A DNA stretch of 16,857 nucleotides. Source: Bacteroidetes bacterium UBA955. Its GTDB lineage: Bacteria > Bacteroidota > Bacteroidia > NS11-12g > UBA955. The stretch lies in the NCBI GenBank assembly GCA_002293105.1, contig DBCP01000158.1, forward strand, positions 1 to 16,857, in the 5' to 3' direction. The translations under genes and the position numbers were made by a program. Below are positions 1 to 7,029 of this stretch, piece by piece. Under the pieces are notes generated by a model. The model did not search any database, was not told the origin of the DNA, and was given only the letters and a program-made list of their open reading frames with translations. Numbering within the stretch: position 1 is the stretch's first letter; each line of letters begins with the position of its first letter.

Positions 1-536
1 GGGAATACGCTGTTGTCTACGAAAAAGCGGTGCGCCGCACTCTTCTTGTCCAACCCGTAAAACATATTCATCGCCTCAGCCGCCGCTGTGCCTTCGTCCA
101 ACAAAGACGCATTGGCCAACTCCATACCGGTAAGGTCGATCACCATGGTTTGGTAGTTCAAAAGGGCTTCCAAACGACCTTGGCTGATCTCTGCCTGATA
201 GGGCGTGTATTGGGTATACCATCCTGGATTCTCCATGATGTTACGCAAAATCACACCTGGGGTGTGGGTATTGTAATAGCCCATCCCGATGAAATTCTTA
301 TAGATTTTGTTTTTCGCTGCTTTTTCACGCAACATCGACAAAAATTCAACTTCGCTCATCGCCGCATCCACATTCAATGGATTTTTCAAGCGGATGTTCT
401 CAGGAACTACCTGATCAATCAGATCGTCCAAGCTCTTGGCACCAATGGTAGCAAGCATGGCATTCAAATCACTTTGTCTTGGTCCGATGTGGCGATCGGC
501 AAACGACTCCGAATAAAGGGCGTTGAATTGATTCAT
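1..536 (-). CDS. gcvP: Glycine dehydrogenase (P protein), N-terminal part, cut by window edge
   Basis: This is the PLP-dependent decarboxylating subunit of the glycine cleavage system, which takes CO2 off glycine and passes the aminomethyl group to the lipoyl H protein in the cytoplasm. Only the first 178 codons or so are present, because the gene runs off the left edge. The translation starts [19 protein letters not shown]; the RHIGP motif near residue 15 is typical of the GcvP N-terminus. Further on, the [10 protein letters not shown] block, [20 protein letters not shown] and the [15 protein letters not shown] region are all family hallmarks. The ATG at 536 is the only start that keeps the conserved N-terminus. 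The roughly 950-residue full-length protein and the PLP lysine lie outside the window. The gene is co-oriented with radC, 103 bases upstream, but there is no functional link. Identification is secure. Confidence 0.96.
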   Translation of the reverse strand, partial: MNQFNALYSESFADRHIGPRQSDLNAMLATIGAKSLDDLIDQVVPENIRLKNPLNVDAAMSEVEFLSMLREKAAKNKIYKNFIGMGYYNTHTPGVILRNIMENPGWYTQYTPYQAEISQGRLEALLNYQTMVIDLTGMELANASLLDEGTAAAEAMNMFYGLDKKSAAHRFFVDNSVF

Positions 537-639
537 AAGTATGCAAATTTAATGTTTCCGCACAGAAATTGATAGAATGAAACCCCACCTTTCCGTGAAA
601 TTTCACTCTTTTTTGGCACAACCTTGTACAAAGCCACCA

Positions 640-1326
640 TCACCGGGTAAGCATACCCTCTTCTGCATAACTATAATGTAAGTGTCCCGCAATAATCACA
701 TGATCAATGATGGAGATATCCAACAACTTGCCGGCTTTGATGAATTGCTCAGTCAAACGATCATCTGCCTCAGAAGGACGGTCGTTCCCCGATGGATGAT
801 TGTGACTCAAGACCAGCGCACTGGCCCTAAGCTCCAAAGCCCTTTTGAAAACCAATCGAACATCCACCACGGTACCCGTCATCCCACCCACACTCACGCA
901 TTCCAAACGCAAAATACGATTGGCTCGATTCAGGTAAACCACATAAAAAGATTCCACCACAGAATCCATAAACAATGGCCGTAATACAGACACAGCATCC
1001 TGTGGATTCCTAATCTGACGTGTGCGAGCATCTTCAATTGCCCGCCTACGTCCCAGCTCCAAGGCGGCCGACAAGGTCACAACGCCTGCCTCACCCAATC
1101 CCTCTACCACAAGTAATTCCTCGGCCGACATCTGTCCCAAACTCCGCAAATCCCCCGCGCAGTGCTCCCAAAGCCTGCTTGCCAATGTCTCCGACCGCAC
1201 CGATTTTCTGCCGTTGCCCAAAACCAATACCAGCAACTCGTTGTTGTTCATGGCAGTTTTTCCTTGATCCAAAAATTTGTTTTGCAAAATTTGCAAATCC
1301 ACCCCGCTAGACGTCCTTTTTCTCAT
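640..1326 (-). CDS. radC: RadC-family JAB/MPN (JAMM) domain protein
   Basis: A 228-residue protein of the RadC/UPF0758 family, close to the family's usual length. Residues about 14-35 (NKFLDQGKTAMNNNELL) match the family's EKLL..G...L.D.ELL block. A helix-hairpin-helix-like segment (EELLVVEGLGEAG) follows at about 69-81. The C-terminal JAB domain carries an intact JAMM zinc site: H175, H177, S185 and D188 in HNHPSGNDRPSEAD. Despite the name, a DNA-repair role for RadC is not established; the metal site suggests a zinc hydrolase. I chose the ATG at 1326. An in-frame ATG at 1347 would add seven residues but would sit almost on the likely transcription start, and the longer open frame reaching 1842 only reads antisense through recA. 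The gene is divergent from recA. The N-terminus lacks the usual acidic/proline-rich ERPRE lead-in. Confidence 0.88.
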   Translation of the reverse strand: MRKRTSSGVDLQILQNKFLDQGKTAMNNNELLVLVLGNGRKSVRSETLASRLWEHCAGDLRSLGQMSAEELLVVEGLGEAGVVTLSAALELGRRRAIEDARTRQIRNPQDAVSVLRPLFMDSVVESFYVVYLNRANRILRLECVSVGGMTGTVVDVRLVFKRALELRASALVLSHNHPSGNDRPSEADDRLTEQFIKAGKLLDISIIDHVIIAGHLHYSYAEEGMLTR

Positions 1327-1350
1327 TGTTGATAAAATTTTAATCATATA

Positions 1351-1384
1351 TTTGACAATTATATAAACAATTTCACTAGTTTTG
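1351..1384 (+). promoter_or_regulatory. Candidate Bacteroidota-type promoter of recA
   Basis: The -33 element TTTG lies at 1351-1354 and the -7 element TAGTTTTG, an exact match to TAnnTTTG, at 1377-1384. They are separated by 22 bases, a little long for this promoter class. Transcription would start near 1388-1390, leaving an AT-rich leader of about 38 bases before the recA ATG. On the other strand TATAATTG (1363-1356), one mismatch from the -7 consensus, could serve radC, so the two promoters may overlap back to back. I see no LexA-like inverted repeat. TAnnTTTG occurs by chance several times in a window this size; position and the -33 partner support this one. Confidence 0.5.
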
Positions 1385-1426
1385 AATTCATTGAAAGCAA
1401 TTAATCGGTTATTTAAATAGATAGTT

Positions 1427-2449
1427 ATGAGCGAACAACAAGAAAAAATGAAGGCCCTGAAGCAGACCATTGAGCGTTTGGAGAAAACGTATGGCAAGGG
1501 CGTTGTGATGAAAATGGATGACACGCGTAGCGTGGTTGTAGATGTCATTTCAACCGGATCATTCGGTTTGGATTTGGCACTTGGCGTGGGTGGGTTTCCT
1601 CGGGGCAGAATCGTTGAGATATATGGACCTGAGAGCAGTGGTAAAACGACCATTGCCTTACATACCATTGCCGAAGCACAAAAAAAGGGTGGCATTTGTG
1701 CCTTTATCGATGCAGAACACGCGTTTGATAAATTGTATGCCGAAAATTTAGGTATCGACACATCCAATTTATTGATTGCCCAACCAGATGACGGGGAACA
1801 GGCTTTAGAAATTGCAGACAATCTCATTCGTTCTGGCGCCATTGATGTATTGGTTGTGGATTCAGTAGCCGCATTGGTACCCCGCGCAGAAATAGAAGGC
1901 GATATGGGCGATAGTAAGATGGGTTTACATGCCCGTTTGATGAGTCAAGCGTTAAGAAAATTAACAGGAACCATCAGCAAAACTGGTTGTATCTGTATCT
2001 TCATTAACCAATTGCGGGAGAAAATTGGCGTGATGTTCGGTAACCCCGAAACCACAACTGGTGGTAATGCCCTCAAATTTTATGCATCCATTCGTTTGGA
2101 TATTCGCAGAAATGCCCAAATCAAAGATGGCGACGATGTAATGGGTAACCGCACGAAAGTTAAAGTGGCCAAAAACAAAGTGGCACCACCTTTCCGCGTG
2201 GTTGAATTTGACATCATGTACGGAAAAGGCATTAGCAGAGCCGGTGAAGTATTAGACATCGCAGTGGATGCCAATATCATCCAAAAAAGCGGTAGTTGGT
2301 ATAGCTACGAAACCACCAAACTGGGTCAAGGTAGAGATGCTGTAAAAGAACTCATCCAAGACAACCCAGAAATGATGGCAGAAATCGAAGCCAAAATCCG
2401 CACCAAAATGGCGGGCGGCGAAGAAATATTGGCGGTTCAGGCCGACTAA
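1427..2449 (+). CDS. recA: RecA recombinase
   Basis: RecA forms ATP-dependent filaments on single-stranded DNA, drives homologous strand exchange, and acts as co-protease where an SOS system exists. The 340 residues fit the bacterial RecA length. Walker A is GPESSGKT at residues 67-74, the catalytic glutamate E97 sits in DAEHAFD, and Walker B is VLVVDS at 141-146. The DNA-binding L1 region ([22 protein letters not shown]) and L2 region ([18 protein letters not shown]) are both present. The start gives a standard-length N-terminal helix ([25 protein letters not shown]). The acidic C-terminal tail is short ([11 protein letters not shown]). Two small departures from the usual sequence are [11 protein letters not shown] where QPDTGEQ is usual, and EHAFDK where EHALDP is usual. 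The gene is probably monocistronic, with its own promoter and a strong terminator behind it. Confidence 0.99.
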   Translation: MSEQQEKMKALKQTIERLEKTYGKGVVMKMDDTRSVVVDVISTGSFGLDLALGVGGFPRGRIVEIYGPESSGKTTIALHTIAEAQKKGGICAFIDAEHAFDKLYAENLGIDTSNLLIAQPDDGEQALEIADNLIRSGAIDVLVVDSVAALVPRAEIEGDMGDSKMGLHARLMSQALRKLTGTISKTGCICIFINQLREKIGVMFGNPETTTGGNALKFYASIRLDIRRNAQIKDGDDVMGNRTKVKVAKNKVAPPFRVVEFDIMYGKGISRAGEVLDIAVDANIIQKSGSWYSYETTKLGQGRDAVKELIQDNPEMMAEIEAKIRTKMAGGEEILAVQAD

Positions 2450-2470
2450 CCAGTCCATTTCCATTAAGTC

Positions 2471-2502
2471 AGGGGTGAAGGTTTCCTTCACCCCTTTTTT
2501 TT
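2471..2502 (+). terminator. Intrinsic terminator of recA
   Basis: A perfect 11-bp stem, AGGGGTGAAGG at 2471-2481 and CCTTCACCCCT at 2485-2495, with a TTT loop, is followed directly by a run of T to 2502. It starts 22 bases after the recA stop, so transcription should end before the next gene. Confidence 0.93.
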
Positions 2503-2546
2503 ACTGTATAGCATCTGTATTTTTACCTCACAATTACCGCTATTCA

Positions 2547-3419
2547 ATGAGCTCAACTTCCCTGATGAACAAACTTGTTCAAAGCCTGCAATTCAAACAA
2601 TTTCTTGGATTCCTCATAACATTTGGGCACTTCGCCTCAGCCCTAGGTATCCATACACTTCCACAGTTTGCTTCCGTAAAAATTGGTGCTACCAATTACC
2701 CACAGACCCTATCACCGAAACCCCCTGTACTCTTAAAACAACACGCCAACTGGTGGGTGCAATCGCGCAGACCACAACCCGTGCAAGGCTGGGACACCTT
2801 CACTCAAAACATCAAAAAGATTCACCCCAACATTCAACAAGCCGTTGATGAAAAAGGCACCCTCATCTTCCTCATTCACATGCGGGTCAACAAAAAAGGT
2901 CGTGTCGATTTCGCCGAAGTTTGGGATGGCAATAACCAGGATTCGAGCCTTCAAGCCACCGTGATTGAAGCCATTCAATACAATACCTTTACCCCCTTTG
3001 TTTCGGCCAAAGGAAAACGCATCAAAGAAAGCGCCTTGGTGCTCATGGAAATCCCGGCAACGGAACAACAATTGATATCCAACGCACTAGACACCACCAT
3101 CCCCAACAAATCCATTAACTCAGCAAGGTTCTTGGGGGGCGAAAATGCCTTTTCAGAATACATTGCCGATCAATTCGTTTATCCAAAACGATGCATGGAT
3201 GAATCCATCAGCGGTTATGTTCGCTTGCGATTCATGGTGAATAGAAATGGTATCGTTACCAACTGCCGCATCAAAGAGGGAAGCAAAGGCTGTCCGGAAT
3301 TTGGTATCGAAGCCATCCGCGTACTCAAGGCTTGTCCAAAATGGATTCCCGCAACCCACAATGGCAAGAATATTTCTGCTTGGTTTGAGGTGCCCATTAG
3401 CTTGAGCGTATCGAATTAA
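2547..3419 (+). CDS. Protein with two TonB C-terminal-like domains
   Basis: A 290-residue protein. Residues 13-34 are a weakly hydrophobic N-terminal segment (signal peptide or membrane anchor). Residues 84-170 look like a degenerate TonB C-terminal domain: VNKKGRVDFAEVWDG, then AIQYNTFTPFVSAKGKRI. Residues 196-285 are a much clearer one: FLGGENAFSEYIADQFVYP, GYVRLRFMVNRNGIVTNCRI, AIRVLKACPKWIPATHNGK. This is the layout of Bacteroidota proteins annotated as energy transducer TonB, where the domain contacts outer-membrane transporters in the periplasm. No long proline-rich spacer is present, so a true ExbBD-coupled role is uncertain. An upstream in-frame ATG at 2475 lies inside the recA terminator and is rejected; ATG 2565 is an alternative. 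There is no exbB, exbD or receptor gene nearby. The family is clear, the function is not. Confidence 0.8.
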   Translation: MSSTSLMNKLVQSLQFKQFLGFLITFGHFASALGIHTLPQFASVKIGATNYPQTLSPKPPVLLKQHANWWVQSRRPQPVQGWDTFTQNIKKIHPNIQQAVDEKGTLIFLIHMRVNKKGRVDFAEVWDGNNQDSSLQATVIEAIQYNTFTPFVSAKGKRIKESALVLMEIPATEQQLISNALDTTIPNKSINSARFLGGENAFSEYIADQFVYPKRCMDESISGYVRLRFMVNRNGIVTNCRIKEGSKGCPEFGIEAIRVLKACPKWIPATHNGKNISAWFEVPISLSVSN

Positions 3420-3451
3420 AGAGGCTAAACACGGACATACGTCCGAATCCA

Positions 3452-3832
3452 CTATTTGTGTCCGTAAAATTTTTCCTTGTACATCATTGGATAAACCACG
3501 TACAACATCAACATTCTGCTGTACCGGAAAATCAATGGCACCATCACCACAATCAATGTAGGAATGCCAACAATCGCATAGTCGAATAGGTTCAAACTGT
3601 AAAAAACTACACTGCCCATGATGATGAACCCCACAATCAAAGCATAGCTGAAGTACATCGCGCCGTAAAAAAAACCTGGCTCGGGTTCATACGACATCTC
3701 ACATACTGTACAATTGTAATTGGTCTCAGCGAATTTGGTGCTAAAAATACTGTTCTTAAAAACCTTGCCTTTGCCACATTTTGGACATTTGCAAGCAATA
3801 AATGGCACAATGCCTTGTCGTTTACTTTCCAT
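3452..3832 (-). CDS. DUF983 family membrane protein with zinc-ribbon-like cysteines
   Basis: A 126-residue protein matching the DUF983 pattern. Its N-terminus has KCPKCGKGKVF with C16 and C19, then CTVC with C41 and C44, an arrangement like a zinc ribbon or rubredoxin-type knuckle; C14 is an extra cysteine. The segment SYEPEPGFFYGAMYFSYAL is the family signature. Two hydrophobic segments follow, at about 57-79 and 85-106, then a basic tail. DUF983 genes recur at the end of cytochrome oxidase clusters, which suggests a part in oxidase assembly or metal handling; this is inference, since I know of no proven function. The ATG at 3832 overlaps the previous gene by 11 bases, implying translational coupling. 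An in-frame start at 3880 would add 16 residues read inside the upstream gene and is less likely. It is the last gene of the run. Confidence 0.85.
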   Translation of the reverse strand: MESKRQGIVPFIACKCPKCGKGKVFKNSIFSTKFAETNYNCTVCEMSYEPEPGFFYGAMYFSYALIVGFIIMGSVVFYSLNLFDYAIVGIPTLIVVMVPLIFRYSRMLMLYVVYPMMYKEKFYGHK

Positions 3833-4061
3833 ATTTCTGTCTGCGTCTGTATTGGTAAAAAAATACACCCGCAGTACCAAGTAACACGTAGGGGGTTGCC
3901 AACAACATCAAAATACCTTTATTGATGCCATTGCCCACTACGGGTTTGTTTTTAGCGTTATCGCGACTCGACGTTAACGCCGCTTTACACATCGGACATT
4001 GCGCGCCCACACTCAGGGCTGCAAATATCGTCAATGCCAAAGTTGCTAAAATTCGTTTCAT
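3822..4061 (-). CDS. Small CPMC-motif membrane protein of the oxidase cluster
   Basis: A 79-residue protein. Residues 1-20 form a signal peptide (MKRILATLALTIFAALSVGA). Immediately after it comes QCPMCK with C22 and C25, then a polar stretch (SSRDNAKNKPVVGNGINKG), then a membrane helix at about 49-69 and a basic tail (YRRRQKYGK). The topology puts the CxxC outside the cytoplasmic membrane and the C-terminus inside. I recognise it as a conserved small hypothetical found next to DUF420 and DUF983 in Bacteroidota, but no function is known to me. A Cxx(M)C motif in an oxidase cluster makes copper binding or thiol redox plausible; that is inference. ATG 4061 is one base past the stop of the DUF420 gene; the upstream ATGs at about 4085-4100 would add residues read inside that gene and spoil the signal peptide. 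Confidence 0.82.
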   Translation of the reverse strand: MKRILATLALTIFAALSVGAQCPMCKAALTSSRDNAKNKPVVGNGINKGILMLLATPYVLLGTAGVFFYQYRRRQKYGK

Positions 4062-4062
4062 C

Positions 4063-4629
4063 TTAGAAGGGGTAGTATTTGAACGCATAATACGGCGCAA
4101 TCATGAAATAAACTATGACTCCAGTCACACTCACATACAACCATATCGGAAAGGTTACCCTCGCCCACTTTTTGTGCTTCACAAACTGTCCGGAAGTACT
4201 GTAATACATCGTATACAAAACCATCGGCAATACCGCCGCCGCCAAAACAATGTGCGTAGATAAAATGAAATAATACAAATACTTCACACCGCCCTCACCC
4301 CCAAAGTTGGTGTGCTCGGTGCAAGTATGGTAGGTTACATAACTCAATAAGAAAACCGTAGACAAGATAAACGCCGTAAGCATATACGCTTGATGCGTTC
4401 CCTTCTTCCCAGCTTTAATGGCCATAAAACCCAAAACCAAGGCCAACGACACCAAACTATTCAACACCGCATTGGTCAATGGCAACACTTTGGCGAATTC
4501 TGCCGTGGGACGCATGTCTGCTGGCAAATACTGCAACAAAGTCACCAATCCCATCACCGCGATGGTTATGATTACTACAAGGCGAAAAAAGCCTTTATCA
4601 CTGATCCAAGTCGTTTTTTCTGTATTCAT
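4063..4629 (-). CDS. DUF420 (CtaM/YozB-like) oxidase assembly membrane protein
   Basis: A 188-residue protein with five predicted membrane helices, at about 14-34, 50-71, 81-100, 118-141 and 160-182. Histidines sit at helix ends: H79 in THQAYM, H101 and H106 in YHTCTEHTNFG, H126 in STHIVLAAAVLP, H152 in KHKKWARVTFPIW. This is the DUF420 pattern. The Firmicutes member CtaM is required for maturation of an aa3-type quinol oxidase, and the histidines suggest heme or copper contact, though the mechanism is not settled. Its place inside the cox run agrees with an assembly role. The first 32 bases overlap the end of the SCO gene, so translation is probably coupled. The family call is confident; the exact role is inferred from the homologue. 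Confidence 0.88.
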   Translation of the reverse strand: MNTEKTTWISDKGFFRLVVIITIAVMGLVTLLQYLPADMRPTAEFAKVLPLTNAVLNSLVSLALVLGFMAIKAGKKGTHQAYMLTAFILSTVFLLSYVTYHTCTEHTNFGGEGGVKYLYYFILSTHIVLAAAVLPMVLYTMYYSTSGQFVKHKKWARVTFPIWLYVSVTGVIVYFMIAPYYAFKYYPF

Positions 4630-5278
4630 ATAGCAAATTGTTAATGTCGTCCTGAATGCGCTTCACCTTCTCCAATTTCTCTGTAAGCGTCTTTCCTGAT
4701 GTCTCCAAAATCCCACGAATATGGCGCGATTTGTCGATGATCACCAATTTATCATCATGAATAAAATCCTGTCCACGCTGTTCAGTAGCCAACAGCAAAT
4801 CGTTCATCACCCAATCATAAATCTCCCGCTTGCTGCCAGTGGCAAATGTTCTTTTATATAAATCCGCTTTGTAGGCATTGGCATATGTCGATAGCACGGC
4901 TACGGAATCGTGTTCAGGGTCAATTGTCACCGTGAGAAATCGCACATTGGGAAAAGCTTGAAATTCTTCTGCAATCACCTGGATTTGCTTGTTCATGGCA
5001 GGACAAACCTCGGCGCACGTTGCAAAGAAGATGTTGGCTACCACGATACAGGAATCAAAATCATCCAACGTAATGGGCTTCCCATGCTGATTGATCAAAT
5101 TGATATCGCTAACTGTATGATACTCCTTTGTACCGTCAGCAGCAACGGCTGTTTCACCCAAATAGGGCAATTCCTTATGCACCCATTTGGCCTCAGCCAA
5201 TACCAAGATACCTAAGATGGGTAAAATGACGATGGCCGCGATTGCGGCCATCTTTATACGTTTTTTTGCGATGGCCAT
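4598..5278 (-). CDS. SCO1/SenC family copper-insertion protein
   Basis: A 226-residue thioredoxin-fold protein held by one N-terminal membrane helix (about residues 9-29) with its domain outside the cytoplasmic membrane. SCO proteins deliver or reduce copper for the CuA site of oxidase subunit II. The copper ligands are visible: C88 and C92 in FFATCAEVCPAMNKQ, and H174 in DFIHDDKLVIID. The TVTIDPEHDS strand and RHIRGILE are further family features. The C-terminal 30 residues are charged (LEKVKRIQDDINNLLYEYRKND), probably a helix. The gene begins two bases after the subunit IV stop and ends 32 bases inside the DUF420 gene. Given the neighbours, the CuA site of the CoxB encoded upstream is the natural target. 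Confidence 0.94.
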   Translation of the reverse strand: MAIAKKRIKMAAIAAIVILPILGILVLAEAKWVHKELPYLGETAVAADGTKEYHTVSDINLINQHGKPITLDDFDSCIVVANIFFATCAEVCPAMNKQIQVIAEEFQAFPNVRFLTVTIDPEHDSVAVLSTYANAYKADLYKRTFATGSKREIYDWVMNDLLLATEQRGQDFIHDDKLVIIDKSRHIRGILETSGKTLTEKLEKVKRIQDDINNLLYEYRKNDLDQ

Positions 5279-5280
5279 GA

Positions 5281-5625
5281 TTACAATGACTTCATCACTT
5301 CCAAAGCAGAACCTTCGTAAAGTAATCCTGAAATCAGACCCAAAACAAAAACCATTGGCACAAGGATCACCAAAGCCAAATTGATTTTCTCATGTTTTAG
5401 GTGCATGAAAGCACCCACGATATAGTAGGCTTTCACCAATCCGAAGAATATAAAAATGAAGTTTCTCCATCCACTGGCTGGCATCACGAAGTAAATGACG
5501 AAGTCCAACACAGTAATACCCAACAACAACCAAAAGGTCTTCCAAAGTTCTTTGGTTCCGTGACTTTCAGTGTGGGGGATATAATTGATTGCGTCGTAAT
5601 CCCCAGGTTTGTTATAGAATTCCAT
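5281..5625 (-). CDS. Cytochrome c oxidase subunit IV (prokaryotic COX4 type)
   Basis: A 114-residue protein with three membrane helices at about 29-49, 54-77 and 81-103, the size and topology of the small bacterial fourth subunit of heme-copper oxidases. The motif VKAYYIVGAFMHLKHEK (residues 64-80) is the family's most recognisable stretch. The subunit has no redox centre and is thought to stabilise the complex. It lies 18 bases after the long subunit III gene and two bases before the SCO gene. Small membrane proteins of this size can be confused, but motif and context agree. Confidence 0.9.
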   Translation of the reverse strand: MEFYNKPGDYDAINYIPHTESHGTKELWKTFWLLLGITVLDFVIYFVMPASGWRNFIFIFFGLVKAYYIVGAFMHLKHEKINLALVILVPMVFVLGLISGLLYEGSALEVMKSL

Positions 5626-5643
5626 GATATAAAATTGTGTTAG

Positions 5644-6414
5644 TTAGATCAAATAGAAGAAGGTAAATACGAATACCCAAACCAAATCAACGAAGTGCCA
5701 GTACAAACCAGCCTTCTCAATCATCTCGTAGTGGCCGCGACGTTCAAATACACCGCGAACGGTCATGATGTAAACAACTACATTGATAACAACACCACTG
5801 AATACGTGGAAACCGTGGAAACCTGTTACAATGAAGAATAGCGCAGCAAACGGCACAGGACCAAACGTACGATCGCCATCGGCCCACTCAAAATGGTCTC
5901 CAAAACCAACGCTCGTCAAATGATCATATCCTTGCTTGGTGATACCAAAAGTGTTACCGTCTAAACGAGCACCTTCATGAATAAAGGTGTACCACTCCCA
6001 AGCCTGACAACTCAAGAATGCAATACCACCAATGATTGTATAAACCATGTAACGTGCAACTTCCGCTTTGCTCTTACGATGTCCTGCTTCAACAGCCAAC
6101 ACCATCGTTACAGAACTCAAAATCAAGATGAAAGTCATCACACTCACAAACAACAACGGCAAATGCAAACCGTGCATGAAAGGGAAGTGGTTGAAAATAG
6201 ACGCTGGGTCAGGCCACTTGGTTGTAATCGGGGTTACTACGTTAGAAAAACGCTGTGTTCCATATTGAACCAACAGTGTGGAGAACGTGAATGCATCCGA
6301 CAAAAGGAAGATCCACATCATCAACTTTCCATAACTCACATTGAACGGAGAACGACCTCCAGCCCAGGTGGGTTGATTTTCAAATGATGCTTGTGTAGAT
6401 GTATGATTAGCCAT
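5644..6414 (-). CDS. Cytochrome c oxidase subunit III (long copy)
   Basis: A 256-residue subunit III of the aa3-type oxidase, with about seven hydrophobic segments, matching full-length bacterial CoxC/CtaE. Diagnostic stretches are MMWIFLLSDAFTF at 32-44, CQAWEWYTFIHEG at 136-148, FFIVTGFHGFHVFSGV at 193-208 and the C-terminal YWHFVDLVWVFVFTFFYLI. Subunit III binds lipid and protects the catalytic core from turnover inactivation in studied oxidases; it carries no metal. The gene follows the shorter subunit III gene by nine bases. Two adjacent subunit III-like genes are a recurrent arrangement in Bacteroidota oxidase operons, and which of them occupies the canonical site cannot be told from sequence alone. 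Confidence 0.95.
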   Translation of the reverse strand: MANHTSTQASFENQPTWAGGRSPFNVSYGKLMMWIFLLSDAFTFSTLLVQYGTQRFSNVVTPITTKWPDPASIFNHFPFMHGLHLPLLFVSVMTFILILSSVTMVLAVEAGHRKSKAEVARYMVYTIIGGIAFLSCQAWEWYTFIHEGARLDGNTFGITKQGYDHLTSVGFGDHFEWADGDRTFGPVPFAALFFIVTGFHGFHVFSGVVINVVVYIMTVRGVFERRGHYEMIEKAGLYWHFVDLVWVFVFTFFYLI

Positions 6415-6423
6415 TAGGAAAAA

Positions 6424-7026
6424 TTACCTTGCGAAATAAAGAAATAAATACAATATAAACCACAGAAGTCCAACAAAATGCCAATAAGTATTGGTAATTG
6501 ACATGAACGTGATTTGTTTTTTATGGATTTCAAGTCGGAAAGCCTTCACCTGGGCTATCGCCAACAGAATGATACCACCGATGATGTGCAAAAAGTGCAA
6601 AACCGTAATCACCCAAACGTAACTCGCTGATATGTGTTCTGGTCGAGCGTTTACAAAAGTCAAGTCTTGCATCACCATCCGTGACCATCCTAAGTACTGA
6701 GAGTAGCAAAACAAAACCGATAACAACAGGGTAACAGCAATCAAACCTTTGTTTCTTGCCAACTCATCTTTTTTTGCCGCTTGGGTAGCCAATTGCATCG
6801 TAACCGAACTCACAATGCTGATAATGAGTGAATAAAGGAAATAGATGGGAAGGTCAAATGAGGTCCACAACTGTTTTGCTTCGGCATCTGGTCTGGCCAC
6901 GATGTATGCACTAACGAATGCCGCAAACAACATTGAACTAGCCAACATGAACAACCACAAATTCATTTTGAAAGGCGCAATCAAAGGCGCTGGATCTTTC
7001 ACTTTCTTCTGAGAAATGTTTTCCAT
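6424..7026 (-). CDS. Heme-copper oxidase subunit III family protein (short copy)
   Basis: A 200-residue, five-helix member of the subunit III family: segments at about 22-43, 59-80, 95-114, 135-158 and 180-198. Signature pieces are FKMNLWLFMLASSMLFAAFVSAYIV near the N-terminus, VITVLHFLHIIGGIILL in the middle and the C-terminal NTYWHFVGLLWFILYLFLYF, which parallels YWHFVDLVWVFVF of the long copy. It lacks the first two helices of full-length subunit III, as in CyoC/CtaE-type short forms. It is packed three bases after the heme O synthase stop and nine bases before the long subunit III gene, so both are co-transcribed and may both be in the complex. Confidence 0.92.
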   Translation of the reverse strand: MENISQKKVKDPAPLIAPFKMNLWLFMLASSMLFAAFVSAYIVARPDAEAKQLWTSFDLPIYFLYSLIISIVSSVTMQLATQAAKKDELARNKGLIAVTLLLSVLFCYSQYLGWSRMVMQDLTFVNARPEHISASYVWVITVLHFLHIIGGIILLAIAQVKAFRLEIHKKQITFMSITNTYWHFVGLLWFILYLFLYFAR

Positions 7027-7029
7027 CTT

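Noticed and set aside
544..551. TAAATTTG on the minus strand, a match to the -7 consensus, seven bases before the gcvP ATG.
   Set aside because: No -33 partner at a fitting distance, and chance matches of this six-base-defined motif are expected several times in the window.
595..614. Perfect palindrome GTGAAATTTCAC followed by a T-rich run, between gcvP and radC.
   Set aside because: It has no loop and faces the plus strand, where no gene ends nearby; both flanking genes are on the minus strand. It could be a protein-binding site, but one copy in AT-rich DNA is weak evidence.
1327..1842. The radC reading frame stays open far upstream, giving a 400-residue protein.
   Set aside because: The extra part is antisense to recA and has no resemblance to RadC N-termini; an open antisense frame over a conserved gene is common.
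3432..3445. Hairpin CGGAC-ATAC-GTCCG between the convergent TonB-domain and DUF983 genes.
   Set aside because: Only five base pairs and no T-run on either side, so I do not call a terminator, although one is expected somewhere here.
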